64,000 bases of DNA from Pacificitalea manganoxidans (GTDB taxonomy: Bacteria > Pseudomonadota > Alphaproteobacteria > Rhodobacterales > Rhodobacteraceae), in contig NZ_CP021404.1 in assembly GCF_002504165.1 (NCBI RefSeq), forward strand, positions 1,736,001 through 1,800,000. The letters run 5' to 3'. Position numbers and translations under genes: made by a program. The notes under the pieces were generated by a model. The model was given only the letters and a program-made list of their open reading frames with translations. It ran no database searches and was not told where the DNA came from. Positions 1 through 7,107 of the stretch are shown here, piece by piece (within the stretch, counting starts at the first letter, position 1; the number at the start of each line of letters is the position of its first letter).

Positions 1-1
1 G

Positions 2-43
2 CTGTCGGTCGGTCGGGTGCAGGACATCGCGGTGCGACGGTGA
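2..43 (+). CDS. C-terminal tail of an upstream gene (partial, tentative)
   Basis: An open frame enters from the left edge and stops at TGA 41-43, giving a tail of 13 residues ending in AVRR. The stop overlaps the GTG start of the next small gene as GTGA, the tight coupling used throughout the phage part of this window. Nothing can be said of its function. If real, it shows that a rightward operon continues beyond the left edge. Confidence 0.3.
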   Translation: MSVGRVQDIAVRR

Positions 44-261
44 CAGGGGTCTTCATCGTCGTCATGGAAAACACCGCTTGGCCCTTCGACTATCCAGCGC
101 GTCGCGTTGAGATCGAAGCTGACAGCGAGCAGGAGGCGCGGCGCTTGGCCTTGGCACAGGATCCCTTCGGCGCGGTTGTTTGGGTTGAGGGGCAGGTGGC
201 CGGGCTCGGCTCAGGCGGGGGATCGGGCCTAATAGAAGCTGACGCTCCGAGGCGACGCTGA
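40..261 (+). CDS. Small hypothetical protein
   Basis: This is a 73-residue frame with a GTG start overlapping an upstream stop; ATG at 64 is an alternative start giving MENTAWPFDYPARRVEIEAD. The first 50 residues look protein-like (acidic, ending in a hydrophobic strand) while the Gly/Arg-rich tail looks weak. I do not recognise a family. Its position at the head of a cargo region, coupled to an upstream frame, suits a small early-region gene of the prophage, but this is inference. Confidence 0.4.
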   Translation: MTGVFIVVMENTAWPFDYPARRVEIEADSEQEARRLALAQDPFGAVVWVEGQVAGLGSGGGSGLIEADAPRRR

Positions 262-288
262 TGGCTCCCGCAGGAGCGAACGGCCCTC

Positions 289-346
289 TGCGGACATTCG
301 CATTATATGCCTGTTCTGCGTCACAATGGTCGCGTTGCGGACATTC
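289..346 (+). repeat. Two direct copies of TGCGGACATTC
   Basis: The 11-mer TGCGGACATTC occurs at 289-299 and again at 336-346, both in the non-coding stretch before the DUF4160 gene. The exact spacing is 47 bases. They could be operator half sites for the next gene or copies of an intergenic repeat; the sequence alone does not decide. Confidence 0.5.
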
Positions 347-389
347 AAGTGTTACTGTGGTGCAAACTGAATAGGCGGGGTCCAGTAGA

Positions 390-773
390 TTGAGTCTTGT
401 TTCGCTGAATGTTCCTGACGAGTTGGTTCGGGATCTCAGGATGATCATAGAACGGGGGATCACCCCAGAACGGCGGGCCGACGGAAGTTTTTCTCTATAT
501 GCCGAGAAAGCCCTCGTTGATAAGGTGCGAGGACTAAAGTTCGAGATATTTGCAAATGAACACCCGCCACCCCATTTTCATGTCACCACAGCGGACTGTC
601 GAGCGTCATTCGCTTTGAGCGACGGACGAAAACTTAAGTCCAGCGGCGACACACGTAAACTTGAGAAACAGGTCGCGTGCTATTTCCAAGAAAACAGAAG
701 CAAACTGATTGATTTCTGGAACGGCAGCCGTCCAGAGAATTGCAGCGTTGGACCTTATGTCCAATCTGTATAG
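390..773 (+). CDS. DUF4160-family protein
   Basis: The 127-residue protein carries the family hallmark FANEHPPPHFHV at about residues 51-62, followed by a short beta-rich core (FALSDGRKL) and a helical end. DUF4160 proteins are small and of unknown role; they often sit beside a DUF2442 protein, which is absent here. The start shown is TTG at 390, giving about 45 residues before the core, so the N-terminus is uncertain; an internal ATG at 441 is possible. It stands alone on the plus strand, convergent with the Beta-family operon, in the cargo part of the prophage. Confidence 0.6.
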   Translation: MSLVSLNVPDELVRDLRMIIERGITPERRADGSFSLYAEKALVDKVRGLKFEIFANEHPPPHFHVTTADCRASFALSDGRKLKSSGDTRKLEKQVACYFQENRSKLIDFWNGSRPENCSVGPYVQSV

Positions 774-874
774 CTACCGGCTTACAACCGACGTTCGCGC
801 CGATTAAAACCTGGTGCAGCGCGGCGTCCGTGGCTAGGCGCATTCAATGCGCAGTGCAGCACAGCCAAAGCGGA

Positions 875-1951
875 TCAGTCTTCCCAATCTTCCTCGAAGT
901 CCATGCCACTCAACCCCTGCTGGCCGTAGAATGCCTGCCTGTGAAGATGGATGTTCACTCGTGCTGCGACGTTTTTCTGCGGAGTATCGATCCCGATCTC
1001 CTCGTTGATCGTCGTCTGATAAATCATCTCTTCTCCCCAGACATTTAGAGAACCATCCCAAACACCACTACGCTTTACCAGCTCTTCGGCGGCATCTTCA
1101 AAATCCCACTTTTCATCCTTGTTTCGAACGATGATCCAAGAATTTTCGGTCGGATAGTCGATGCGGTCAAGCGGCCGGTTCGCAAAGCCCCCTGGCTCAC
1201 GGGGCCGAGTGCTACCCCAATCCCCGTAAACTACAGAGGTTCGGTTTGTCTGCCGGCGCAGTTGGTCCACAAGTCGTCGATTATGGAACGGAACTTCTGT
1301 TGCACCAGAGTAGTTCGAGAACAGCTTTGGCATCGACGTGCAGGAAACAACGACTGGGACAGATGCCTCGATAGCCATTAGTCCACCCGCGATGAGGCCA
1401 TCAAACCAAGCAGAAAGCGTGAGCGGATCAAGGGTCCACCCGCCTTCCAAAATGACGAAGAAGTCAGCGGTCCCGCCAGCCGCAAAGGCTGCAACGATCT
1501 CGTCGAAATTATTAGGGAAACGGTCCCGGACAATCCGCATACAGTATTGGCGTCCCAGTCCTTGGAATGCCATGATTTGCTGCCTTATCTCCGCCTCAGA
1601 TTGATCCCGAGACTGAATACAAGGGATCAACTCCTCATGTTCGCTCACGAATTCCACCCAGTTTGAGTAGGCATCAGTAGGATCAAGCAAACGCATCATC
1701 TCTTGCTGAGGGCCACTTTCTGGGTTGGTGAACTGGTAATCGCGATCCAAATCGAGGATGTATTGTCGGTTTGGGAAAGCGCGCCTGACACGGTCAATAG
1801 CTCGTTCCAACGTGCTGGAATTGGCCCATGGAGCAAGGAGGATGCACGGCGTCATCCTGTCCTTCGTCGCACCAGGCAGAAACTCGAGGCCGTTCATTTC
1901 GCTCGCGCGGATCGCCAGCGTCGGCACGTAGTTCTTATTCTTTAGGGCCAT
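875..1951 (-). CDS. Beta-protein family protein (T4 beta-like)
   Basis: This 358-residue soluble protein opens with the pattern YVPTLAIRASEMNGLEFL and then P-C-I-L-L, typical of the Beta_protein family named after a phage T4 protein. No catalytic motif is obvious. It is the last gene of a minus-strand trio, 10 bases after the ImmA/IrrE peptidase gene. Families of this type are commonly seen in mobile elements next to regulators, and their biochemical role is not settled. The family call rests on N-terminal pattern and length, so it is good but not certain. A partner role with the upstream peptidase is inferred from gene order only. Confidence 0.6.
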   Translation of the reverse strand: MALKNKNYVPTLAIRASEMNGLEFLPGATKDRMTPCILLAPWANSSTLERAIDRVRRAFPNRQYILDLDRDYQFTNPESGPQQEMMRLLDPTDAYSNWVEFVSEHEELIPCIQSRDQSEAEIRQQIMAFQGLGRQYCMRIVRDRFPNNFDEIVAAFAAGGTADFFVILEGGWTLDPLTLSAWFDGLIAGGLMAIEASVPVVVSCTSMPKLFSNYSGATEVPFHNRRLVDQLRRQTNRTSVVYGDWGSTRPREPGGFANRPLDRIDYPTENSWIIVRNKDEKWDFEDAAEELVKRSGVWDGSLNVWGEEMIYQTTINEEIGIDTPQKNVAARVNIHLHRQAFYGQQGLSGMDFEEDWED

Positions 1952-1961
1952 TCCAACTCAC

Positions 1962-2474
1962 TCACGCTGATGCGTATGTTGACAGCCTAACCTCCATTGC
2001 AGCTTTGGAAACCCCGAAGCGCGCAGCCAGAGCTTCAATTGTTCGCTCTGTAACCTCACCTCGGAATTCTTCCTGCAAAACCTTCTCTACGAGGTCCAAC
2101 GGCATTACGATGTCTGCAGCCAATCGGTTTGCCTCATATTCAATCCTCTCGGGCGCGCCGGATCGGTACAGGACGTTGTCCCGAATCCCTTCCTCGGAAC
2201 TGTCGATAATATGCCGATGTAACAAATAATGGGAAAGTTCATGGGCGATTGTAAAACGTTGTCGCTCACGGGCCTCATGGCGGTTGACGCGGATCACGTA
2301 ACCGTCATCTTCCTTTGTGATTTGGCCGGAGATTCCGGTCTTCATGCTCGAGACCTTAATCGCGACACCCAGATCCTTCGCTATTTTCCCTAACTTGACG
2401 GGATAGCTCGACAAGTGCGCGACAAGCGTCTCCTTCTCATCGCCTTTGAGAGAACGCAGTTCACGTGAAGTCAT
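1962..2474 (-). CDS. ImmA/IrrE-family zinc metallopeptidase
   Basis: The 170-residue protein contains the zinc-peptidase signature FTIAHELSHYLLHRH (HELSH is the HExxH site) at about residues 74-88, and a further acidic helix with EYEANRLAADIVMP, the downstream element that completes the active site. In this family ImmA cleaves the repressor ImmR of a mobile element, and IrrE cleaves the DdrO repressor, so the usual role is proteolytic derepression. No XRE repressor is encoded beside it here. It lies between a small membrane protein and a Beta-family protein with gaps of 10-18 bases, so the three are probably cotranscribed. Confidence 0.85.
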   Translation of the reverse strand: MTSRELRSLKGDEKETLVAHLSSYPVKLGKIAKDLGVAIKVSSMKTGISGQITKEDDGYVIRVNRHEARERQRFTIAHELSHYLLHRHIIDSSEEGIRDNVLYRSGAPERIEYEANRLAADIVMPLDLVEKVLQEEFRGEVTERTIEALAARFGVSKAAMEVRLSTYASA

Positions 2475-2492
2475 TTCTCACTCCTGCTCCTA

Positions 2493-2900
2493 TTATTCAT
2501 CTTCGTAGTCCTTGCCCTCAAGCTCACCGTTCCCTGTGGCGAAGGCGATTTCTGCAACGCGGCGCTTGATCACTTCATCCGACAGCCGGACCTTGACTAA
2601 CTCTTCAACTCGGTTCTCAGCCCTACGTTCCAACTGCTGGAAGGTGTATGCAGCGACCACGCCGACCCCGATAGCAACGGCAGCTAGGACAACGGTGACA
2701 GCTGTCAGCATGACAGAGACGAAGCTCAGGTAGGTGGGTAGCGAAAATACAGGCTCCTCTTGAGTCCCGGGGATCCCATCGACACGGTCGACGACGCCCA
2801 ACGAGATCAATAGAAAAACCAGTACTCCTCCGCTGGTAAAGGCAGCCATGAGTTTTACGGCTCTCATGCCTCTGGCCGTGCGTCCTGATGCTCCTGCCAT
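2493..2900 (-). CDS. Small two-segment membrane protein
   Basis: The 135-residue protein has two hydrophobic segments at about residues 17-36 and 55-85, then a charged coiled-coil-like tail (QQLERRAENRVEELVKVR) and an acidic end. No family is recognised. It is the first gene of the minus-strand trio with the ImmA/IrrE peptidase and Beta-family protein. A candidate promoter overlaps the ATG at 2900, so the true start may be ATG at 2867 or the message may be leaderless. A membrane anchor or sensor for the peptidase pair is possible but only inferred. Confidence 0.6.
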   Translation of the reverse strand: MAGASGRTARGMRAVKLMAAFTSGGVLVFLLISLGVVDRVDGIPGTQEEPVFSLPTYLSFVSVMLTAVTVVLAAVAIGVGVVAAYTFQQLERRAENRVEELVKVRLSDEVIKRRVAEIAFATGNGELEGKDYEDE

Positions 2901-2926
2901 CTATGTTCTACTTATGTTTCTGTCAA
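2898..2926 (-). promoter_or_regulatory. Candidate sigma-70 promoter of the membrane/ImmA/Beta operon
   Basis: On the minus strand a perfect TTGACA (2926-2921) is followed after 17 bases by TAGATG (2903-2898), a weak -10 that overlaps the first ATG of the operon. No ribosome-binding site precedes that ATG. This argues for a downstream start codon. Confidence 0.35.
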
Positions 2927-3412
2927 TGCGTTTCACTCAACGTGGCATTTACACAGTGATTTGGCCATAGGAACTTCCACATGGTCTGCTCCCGATTACG
3001 TAAACACGAAGAAATGATCGCGACCGTGGAACTGAGAAGCAGGTGCGATGAGAGGACGTTTCAGCCACGAGTTTACTATCGCATGGTAGAGCTAATGACC
3101 TAGCGAGACGTTCGATCTCTCAGGCGTGTCGAGGTAGGAGGTGGGCCAAGCGCGTTCTGCGTCGTTGGTGCTTGCACTACCCCTTGCTCAAAAGGTAGCG
3201 CGTCGAGGTTTCGTTTGTGGGTGGAGCCCATCGAAGCGCCATAGTGACGACCGCGATCTGCCAGGCTAACTTTTTGGTTCCTGCTGGCAGCGAAGTTCCA
3301 CTTCCCAGCCTCTTCATACCGGGCTAAACAGTTGTCGTGCTCCTTGGTTGGCAAAAAAGAGCTGCCGTCATGTCCCGCTTCGCATTGAAACGGCCCCAGC
3401 GACACCTACGGG
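2927..3412. other. Non-coding stretch, no gene supported
   Basis: About 490 bases separate the minus-strand trio from the epimerase gene. A 101-codon frame on the minus strand (3100-3405) has low-complexity, non-protein-like composition and no ribosome-binding site. No tRNA, terminator with a U-tract or attachment-like repeat was found by eye. Confidence 0.5.
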
Positions 3413-4300
3413 CTACACTTGCACCTCATTCCGCCAGCCATGCTCGGGGACAAAGCCCAGAAGCTCACGCGCCTTGTCGATGGCGTAGAAGGTTTCGTTC
3501 TCGCCCATCTCCCGCTTAACCGGTACGTCCGGGTAGAACCGTCGCCGCACCTCGGCGTTGTCGATGCCGACCGACAGGTCCGGATTGGCGACGTTGAACA
3601 CCTGGTATCCGAGCCCATCCGTCTGCAGGCACCGCTCGACCATCTGGCCAAGATCGCGGGCATCGATATAGGCGAAGATATTGCGCCGCCGTAGCGCGGG
3701 ATCTTCGAGATAGGCCGGAAAATCGCGGGCGTATTCATGCGGCTCGATGACATTGTTGATCCGCAGCCCGTAGATATCCGCGCCGCTGCGCGCTTGGAAG
3801 TTGCGCGCGGTGACCTCGTTGGCGACCTTGGACATGGCGTAGCTGTCATGCGGCACGGTAGGATGCTCTTCGTCGACCGGCAGGTAGTCCGGGCGCATTT
3901 CTCCTTGTGCGAAACAGATCCCGTAGGTGGTCTCGGACGAGGCGAAGATCACTTTGGGGATGCCGAGCTTCGTCGCCGCCTCGAGCACGTTGTAGGTCGA
4001 CATGACGTTGACGCGGTATGTCTCGCTGTCAGGCTCGATCAGGATGCGAGGCAAGGCCGCGAAATGCACGACAGCGTCGTAGCGCGGCACTGAGGCGAGA
4101 TCGAGTTCGTCAAGCCCGGCCAGTGCGCTCAGGGCGTTGAATACCTGCCCGCTCTCGGTCAGTTCGATGCGCAAATTGTCCACGCCCGGCAGGTCGAGCG
4201 GCACACGATCAGCGTTGACCACCCGATGCCCGCGTTCAAGCAGGTAGGGGATGACATGGCGCCCGGCCTTGCCGGAGCCACCCGTAAAGAAAATCCGCAT
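3413..4300 (-). CDS. NAD(P)-dependent epimerase/dehydratase (extended SDR)
   Basis: The protein of 295 residues starts MRIFFTGGSGKAGRHV, whose GGSGKAG is the Rossmann glycine motif (GxxGxxG). The catalytic set of extended SDRs is present: a Ser-rich strand (FASSETTYG) and Tyr-x3-Lys in SYAMSKVANE. ATG 4300 was chosen over the longer frame because AGGGGGG lies just before it and the protein begins directly at the Rossmann strand. Such enzymes act on nucleotide sugars or sugar acids in the cytosol; substrate is not readable here. It stands alone between phage cargo and the lysis genes, so it is either prophage cargo or a host gene at a boundary. Confidence 0.85.
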   Translation of the reverse strand: MRIFFTGGSGKAGRHVIPYLLERGHRVVNADRVPLDLPGVDNLRIELTESGQVFNALSALAGLDELDLASVPRYDAVVHFAALPRILIEPDSETYRVNVMSTYNVLEAATKLGIPKVIFASSETTYGICFAQGEMRPDYLPVDEEHPTVPHDSYAMSKVANEVTARNFQARSGADIYGLRINNVIEPHEYARDFPAYLEDPALRRRNIFAYIDARDLGQMVERCLQTDGLGYQVFNVANPDLSVGIDNAEVRRRFYPDVPVKREMGENETFYAIDKARELLGFVPEHGWRNEVQV

Positions 4301-4479
4301 TTGCCCCCCTAAGTGCTGCATATGCGCGCAGAATACAGAGCTGTCCTGTCGAAACAAGCGCAAGGGCCCGGACTATAACGCAGGGGCGTTGGCGCAGAAG
4401 CCGCACCGGAATTTGGGCGTCCCGCAGTAAGCGACCGCTTCCTGCCCTGCCCTCATCCTAAGCCCGCAATATGAACCCT

Positions 4480-4508
4480 AACCCGCCAGAGGACAGCACC
4501 GCCCCGTT
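4480..4508 (+). promoter_or_regulatory. Phage late-module motif, copy 1
   Basis: The core AACCCGCCAGAGGAC (4480-4494) is followed at bases 11-14 after it by CGTT. It stands 57 bases before the first lysis gene. The same core with CGAT at the same offset occurs before the capsid, baseplate and sheath modules. Confidence 0.5.
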
Positions 4509-4550
4509 CCCTGCATCTTAGCCGCGAGGCCATGGGAGCACGGAGTTGGG

Positions 4551-4739
4551 ATGTCGGAGCCAGAGATTGCGCAAGCGCGGCTTGAGGAGCGTCTGAGCGG
4601 GCTGCAGCGGGAGCTGGAGCGGCTAGGTGATCGGATGACGCGTCAGGAGAACCGGCTCTGGCTGGGGGTCGCGGGCGTGGTGTCCGTTGTCGTGTCGCAG
4701 GTGCTGCGGCAGTTCCTCTTGGGTGGAGGGCTGCAATGA
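4551..4739 (+). CDS. Small coiled-coil membrane protein (XhlA/holin-like)
   Basis: The 62-residue protein has an N-terminal charged coiled coil (EERLSGLQRELERLGDRM) and one hydrophobic C-terminal segment (LWLGVAGVVSVVVSQVL). This layout resembles XhlA-type lysis accessory proteins and small phage holins. It opens the lysis module, overlaps the next gene by ATGA, and lies three genes before a second membrane protein by the endolysin. A role in forming or regulating the membrane lesion is inferred from layout and position, without a recognised family match. Confidence 0.6.
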   Translation: MSEPEIAQARLEERLSGLQRELERLGDRMTRQENRLWLGVAGVVSVVVSQVLRQFLLGGGLQ

Positions 4740-5179
4740 TCAGCGCCGCCAATGCCATGGGCGCGGCGGGCGCGGTGGCTCTGGCCTTCAGCACCGCCAT
4801 AACGGCCGACACCATCGTGCAGGTGACGAAGCGGCCGATGATCCAGGCCGAAGGCTCCTATCATCGTGCGGTCGCGCCCGGTGAGACCATCCTCATCCCG
4901 TGGCGGGTCAACAAGGCTGCCGATTGCCCCGGCAACGCCGGGCGGGTCTGGAGCGGTGCGCAAGGCTTTCACCTGGCTGAGCCGCTGAAGCCTGCAGCCA
5001 TACCCACCACCGACAGCTGGCGCCTGTTCCGCATCGAGACCACGATCCCCGCGCTGGCGCCCGAAGGTCCGCTGCAGCTGCGGATCGTGGGCACGTATGC
5101 CTGCCCGGAAGGCCGGTTCGATTTCACGCTCGGACCGGTCGTGCTGACCGTCCGTGCTCCCGTAGAGAAGGAGAGCTGA
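4736..5179 (+). CDS. Phage protein with N-terminal membrane/signal segment, unknown
   Basis: The 147-residue protein starts with a hydrophobic stretch (residues 3-25) that could be a signal peptide or anchor. The rest is beta-rich, with two cysteines (C63 and C122 by approximate count), and would suit an exported domain. I do not recognise a family. It is translationally coupled to the gene before it (ATGA) and one base from the endolysin, so it probably belongs to lysis or to the cell surface of the lysogen. Confidence 0.6.
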   Translation: MISAANAMGAAGAVALAFSTAITADTIVQVTKRPMIQAEGSYHRAVAPGETILIPWRVNKAADCPGNAGRVWSGAQGFHLAEPLKPAAIPTTDSWRLFRIETTIPALAPEGPLQLRIVGTYACPEGRFDFTLGPVVLTVRAPVEKES

Positions 5180-5180
5180 G

Positions 5181-5855
5181 ATGCGCTCGAACTATCCGCA
5201 GATGCAGCGTTGGATTGGATTGTCGGAGGGCGGGTTCATCGATCATCCGGACGATCCCGGCGGCGCTACGGATCGCGGCATTACGCAAGCCACCTTTGAT
5301 GCTTGGCGGCGACGCTTGGGCGAGCCGCTGGAGCCGGTGCGGGGGATCTCCAAGGCCGAGGCAGAGCGGATCATCGCCTTCCAATATCTCGACCGCGTCG
5401 GTGCCGATGAATTGCCCGCGGGCCTCGATTACGCCGTGGCGGATTTCGCGGTGAATAGCGGCGTGAGCCGGGCCGCGCGCGAGTTGCAGCGCGTGCTGGG
5501 CGTCACCGTCGATGGCGTCGTGGGGGTGCAGACGCTGGCCGCTGCGAACCGGCTCAGCGCGCAGGGCGTGGAGGAGGTCATCATTGCGCTCTGCGAGGGG
5601 CGCATGGCGTTTTTGAAGCGGCTGCGGCACTGGGGCACCTTTGGGCGCGGCTGGACGCGGCGGGTGATGGGGGAGCGGCCCGGCATCCAGCACCGCGACA
5701 ATGGCGTGATCGATCGCGCGGTGATGCTGGCGCGGGCTACACGCAGCACCACCGTCAACACCTTGGTGCCGGGACCGGTGCGGGCGGGACAGGGCAAGGG
5801 CGATCCTACCGCGCGGAGTTGCGCCCTGACACGGATGTTCCGGAGGCCCGCGTAA
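5181..5855 (+). CDS. Phage endolysin, glycoside hydrolase family 108 muramidase
   Basis: The N-terminal half carries the GH108 pattern LSEGGFIDHPDDPGGATDRG (about residues 13-32); the glutamate of SEGG is the catalytic acid. A C-terminal peptidoglycan-binding-like region follows (DGVVGVQTLAAAN). The 224-residue length is slightly above the usual 170-200. It cuts glycan strands of peptidoglycan at the end of the lytic cycle. No signal peptide is visible, so release depends on a holin, for which the flanking small membrane proteins are candidates. The stop TAA overlaps the next ATG (TAATG). Confidence 0.85.
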   Translation: MRSNYPQMQRWIGLSEGGFIDHPDDPGGATDRGITQATFDAWRRRLGEPLEPVRGISKAEAERIIAFQYLDRVGADELPAGLDYAVADFAVNSGVSRAARELQRVLGVTVDGVVGVQTLAAANRLSAQGVEEVIIALCEGRMAFLKRLRHWGTFGRGWTRRVMGERPGIQHRDNGVIDRAVMLARATRSTTVNTLVPGPVRAGQGKGDPTARSCALTRMFRRPA

Positions 5856-6079
5856 TGGCTGCCCATCAGAACGCTAAGGTCTGGTGGCTGAGCCGCACCA
5901 TCTGGTTCAACGTCGCGATTGGCATGGTCGGGATCGGCAGCGAGTTGATGATCGTGGCCGACTACCTGCCGCAGGAGTGGCAGGCACCGGCACGGCTGGG
6001 CCTGTCGCTGCTGACTGCCGCGGGCAATGTCATCCTACGCGGCCTTACCCGCCAGCCCGTGACGCGGAGCCCGGCGTGA
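5855..6079 (+). CDS. Small membrane protein beside endolysin (holin candidate)
   Basis: The 74-residue protein has two hydrophobic segments (about 16-36 and 46-62) separated by a short polar turn. The start ATG 5855 overlaps the endolysin stop. The size, topology and place between endolysin and Rz-like gene fit a class II holin, though no family signature is recognised. The gene ends in a GTGA overlap with the Rz-like gene, which marks a compact lysis cassette. Confidence 0.55.
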   Translation: MAAHQNAKVWWLSRTIWFNVAIGMVGIGSELMIVADYLPQEWQAPARLGLSLLTAAGNVILRGLTRQPVTRSPA

Positions 6080-6339
6080 GCGCACTGCTGGCTTGGGTGG
6101 CAGGCACCCGCGCAGGACGGGCGCTGAGCGCCGCCCTGACGACCGTGGCCGCGTTGGCGCTGGCGCTATGGGTCGCATTCACCAAGGGCAAACGGGAGGC
6201 AGGGCAGAGCCATGCGCGCGAGGATCACAAGCGAGCGGAGGCGCTGCGGCGTCGGGTGCAGGCGGCGCGCGATCACAGTCGGAGCGATAAGCGTGGCCCT
6301 GATGAGCGGCTGCGCGAGCACGGGCGGCTCCGTGACTGA
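6076..6339 (+). CDS. Rz-like inner-membrane spanin subunit
   Basis: The 87-residue protein, starting at GTG 6076 in a GTGA overlap, has one N-terminal membrane segment (about 12-36) and then a long charged helix (KRAEALRRRVQAARDHS). That is the topology of i-spanins such as lambda Rz, which span the periplasm and disrupt the outer membrane after murein digestion. A lipoprotein frame (6212-6460) overlaps its 3' half in another frame, the usual Rz/Rz1 arrangement. Identity rests on topology and context. Confidence 0.6.
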   Translation: MSALLAWVAGTRAGRALSAALTTVAALALALWVAFTKGKREAGQSHAREDHKRAEALRRRVQAARDHSRSDKRGPDERLREHGRLRD

Positions 6340-6460
6340 GCGCGCACTCTGCGACGAGCTCCGCCGCGATCTGCCGAGCTGGTCGCGCGCCGACACCGCG
6401 CAGTCGCGGCGCGAGGGGGCGGATTTCCTCGACACATTCGCCGCCGCATGCCCCGGGTAA
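6212..6460 (+). CDS. Rz1-like outer-membrane lipoprotein spanin subunit (overlapping frame)
   Basis: In a frame overlapping the Rz-like gene by 128 bases, an 82-residue protein contains a hydrophobic stretch ending in a lipobox (SVALMSGC), so the mature lipoprotein would start CASTGG. O-spanins such as Rz1 are encoded out of frame inside or across Rz. The N-terminus before the signal is Arg-rich and the start at 6212 is uncertain; a downstream non-ATG start is possible. The mature part is longer than lambda Rz1 and not proline-rich. Confidence 0.55.
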   Translation: MRARITSERRRCGVGCRRRAITVGAISVALMSGCASTGGSVTERALCDELRRDLPSWSRADTAQSRREGADFLDTFAAACPG

Positions 6461-6576
6461 TGGGTCCTTCTCAGGCCCGGGCGGCCTGCGGGTAGCAGGG
6501 CAGCGCAGGAGTTTATTTCTGCGTGGGCGCTGGGATCGCGGCTTTTTATTATATCTGAGCCAAGCGGGCAGGGGCG

Positions 6577-7107
6577 ATGAGCAACAGGATCGGACGGGGA
6601 CAGACCCTCAACCGCACGGAGATGGCCGATCATCTGGGGATTGCCATGCCGACGCTCGACGATTGGGTGCGGCGCGGCTGCCCGGTCGTGTCGCGGGGCG
6701 GCCGGGGCCGGGCCTGGCAATATAACACCGCCGATGTCCGCGAGTGGCGCGATCAGGATATTCGCGAAGAGATGGCCGGCACCGCCACCGCCAGCACCGA
6801 TGAGCTCAAGCGCCGCAAGCTGCAGGCCGAGACCGAGCAGGCGGAGCTGGATCTGGCGCGGGCCAAGGGGCAGGTCGTGCCGGTGGCGCAGTTCGAGCGT
6901 GCCATGTCGATCGCCTTTGGCGAGGTGCGCGCCCGGCTGCGCAATGTGGTGCCGAGCCGGGCCGGGCGGCGGCTGGTGGGCGAGGGCGACGAGACCCGGA
7001 TCAAGGCGGTGCTGCGCGAGGAGATCGACCAGGTGCTGGAGGCGCTCGCCGATGATGCGCTGATCGCCGAGGAGGATCTCGTCATCGATGCCGAGGACGA
7101 CGAATGA
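6577..7107 (+). CDS. Terminase small subunit (Nu1-like)
   Basis: The 176-residue protein has an N-terminal winged helix-turn-helix typical of Nu1 (NRTEMADHLGIAMPTLDDWV, about residues 12-31) and a Lys/Glu-rich helical middle (LKRRKLQAETEQAELDL) used in other Nu1-like proteins for oligomerisation. It binds the packaging-initiation site and presents DNA to TerL. It overlaps terL by ATGA. The 116 bases before it contain an AT-rich run (CTTTTTATTATATC near 6541-6555) unlike its surroundings, which could be a promoter or part of a cos/pac region. Confidence 0.8.
   Translation: MSNRIGRGQTLNRTEMADHLGIAMPTLDDWVRRGCPVVSRGGRGRAWQYNTADVREWRDQDIREEMAGTATASTDELKRRKLQAETEQAELDLARAKGQVVPVAQFERAMSIAFGEVRARLRNVVPSRAGRRLVGEGDETRIKAVLREEIDQVLEALADDALIAEEDLVIDAEDDE

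Noticed and set aside
3100-3405. Minus-strand 101-codon frame in the 2.9-3.4 kb gap
   Set aside because: No ribosome-binding site, mixed composition and no family pattern.
4364-4400. Possible left attachment copy (GGCCCGG near 4369)
   Set aside because: Only a 7-base match to the tRNA 3' end, expected by chance in GC-rich DNA.
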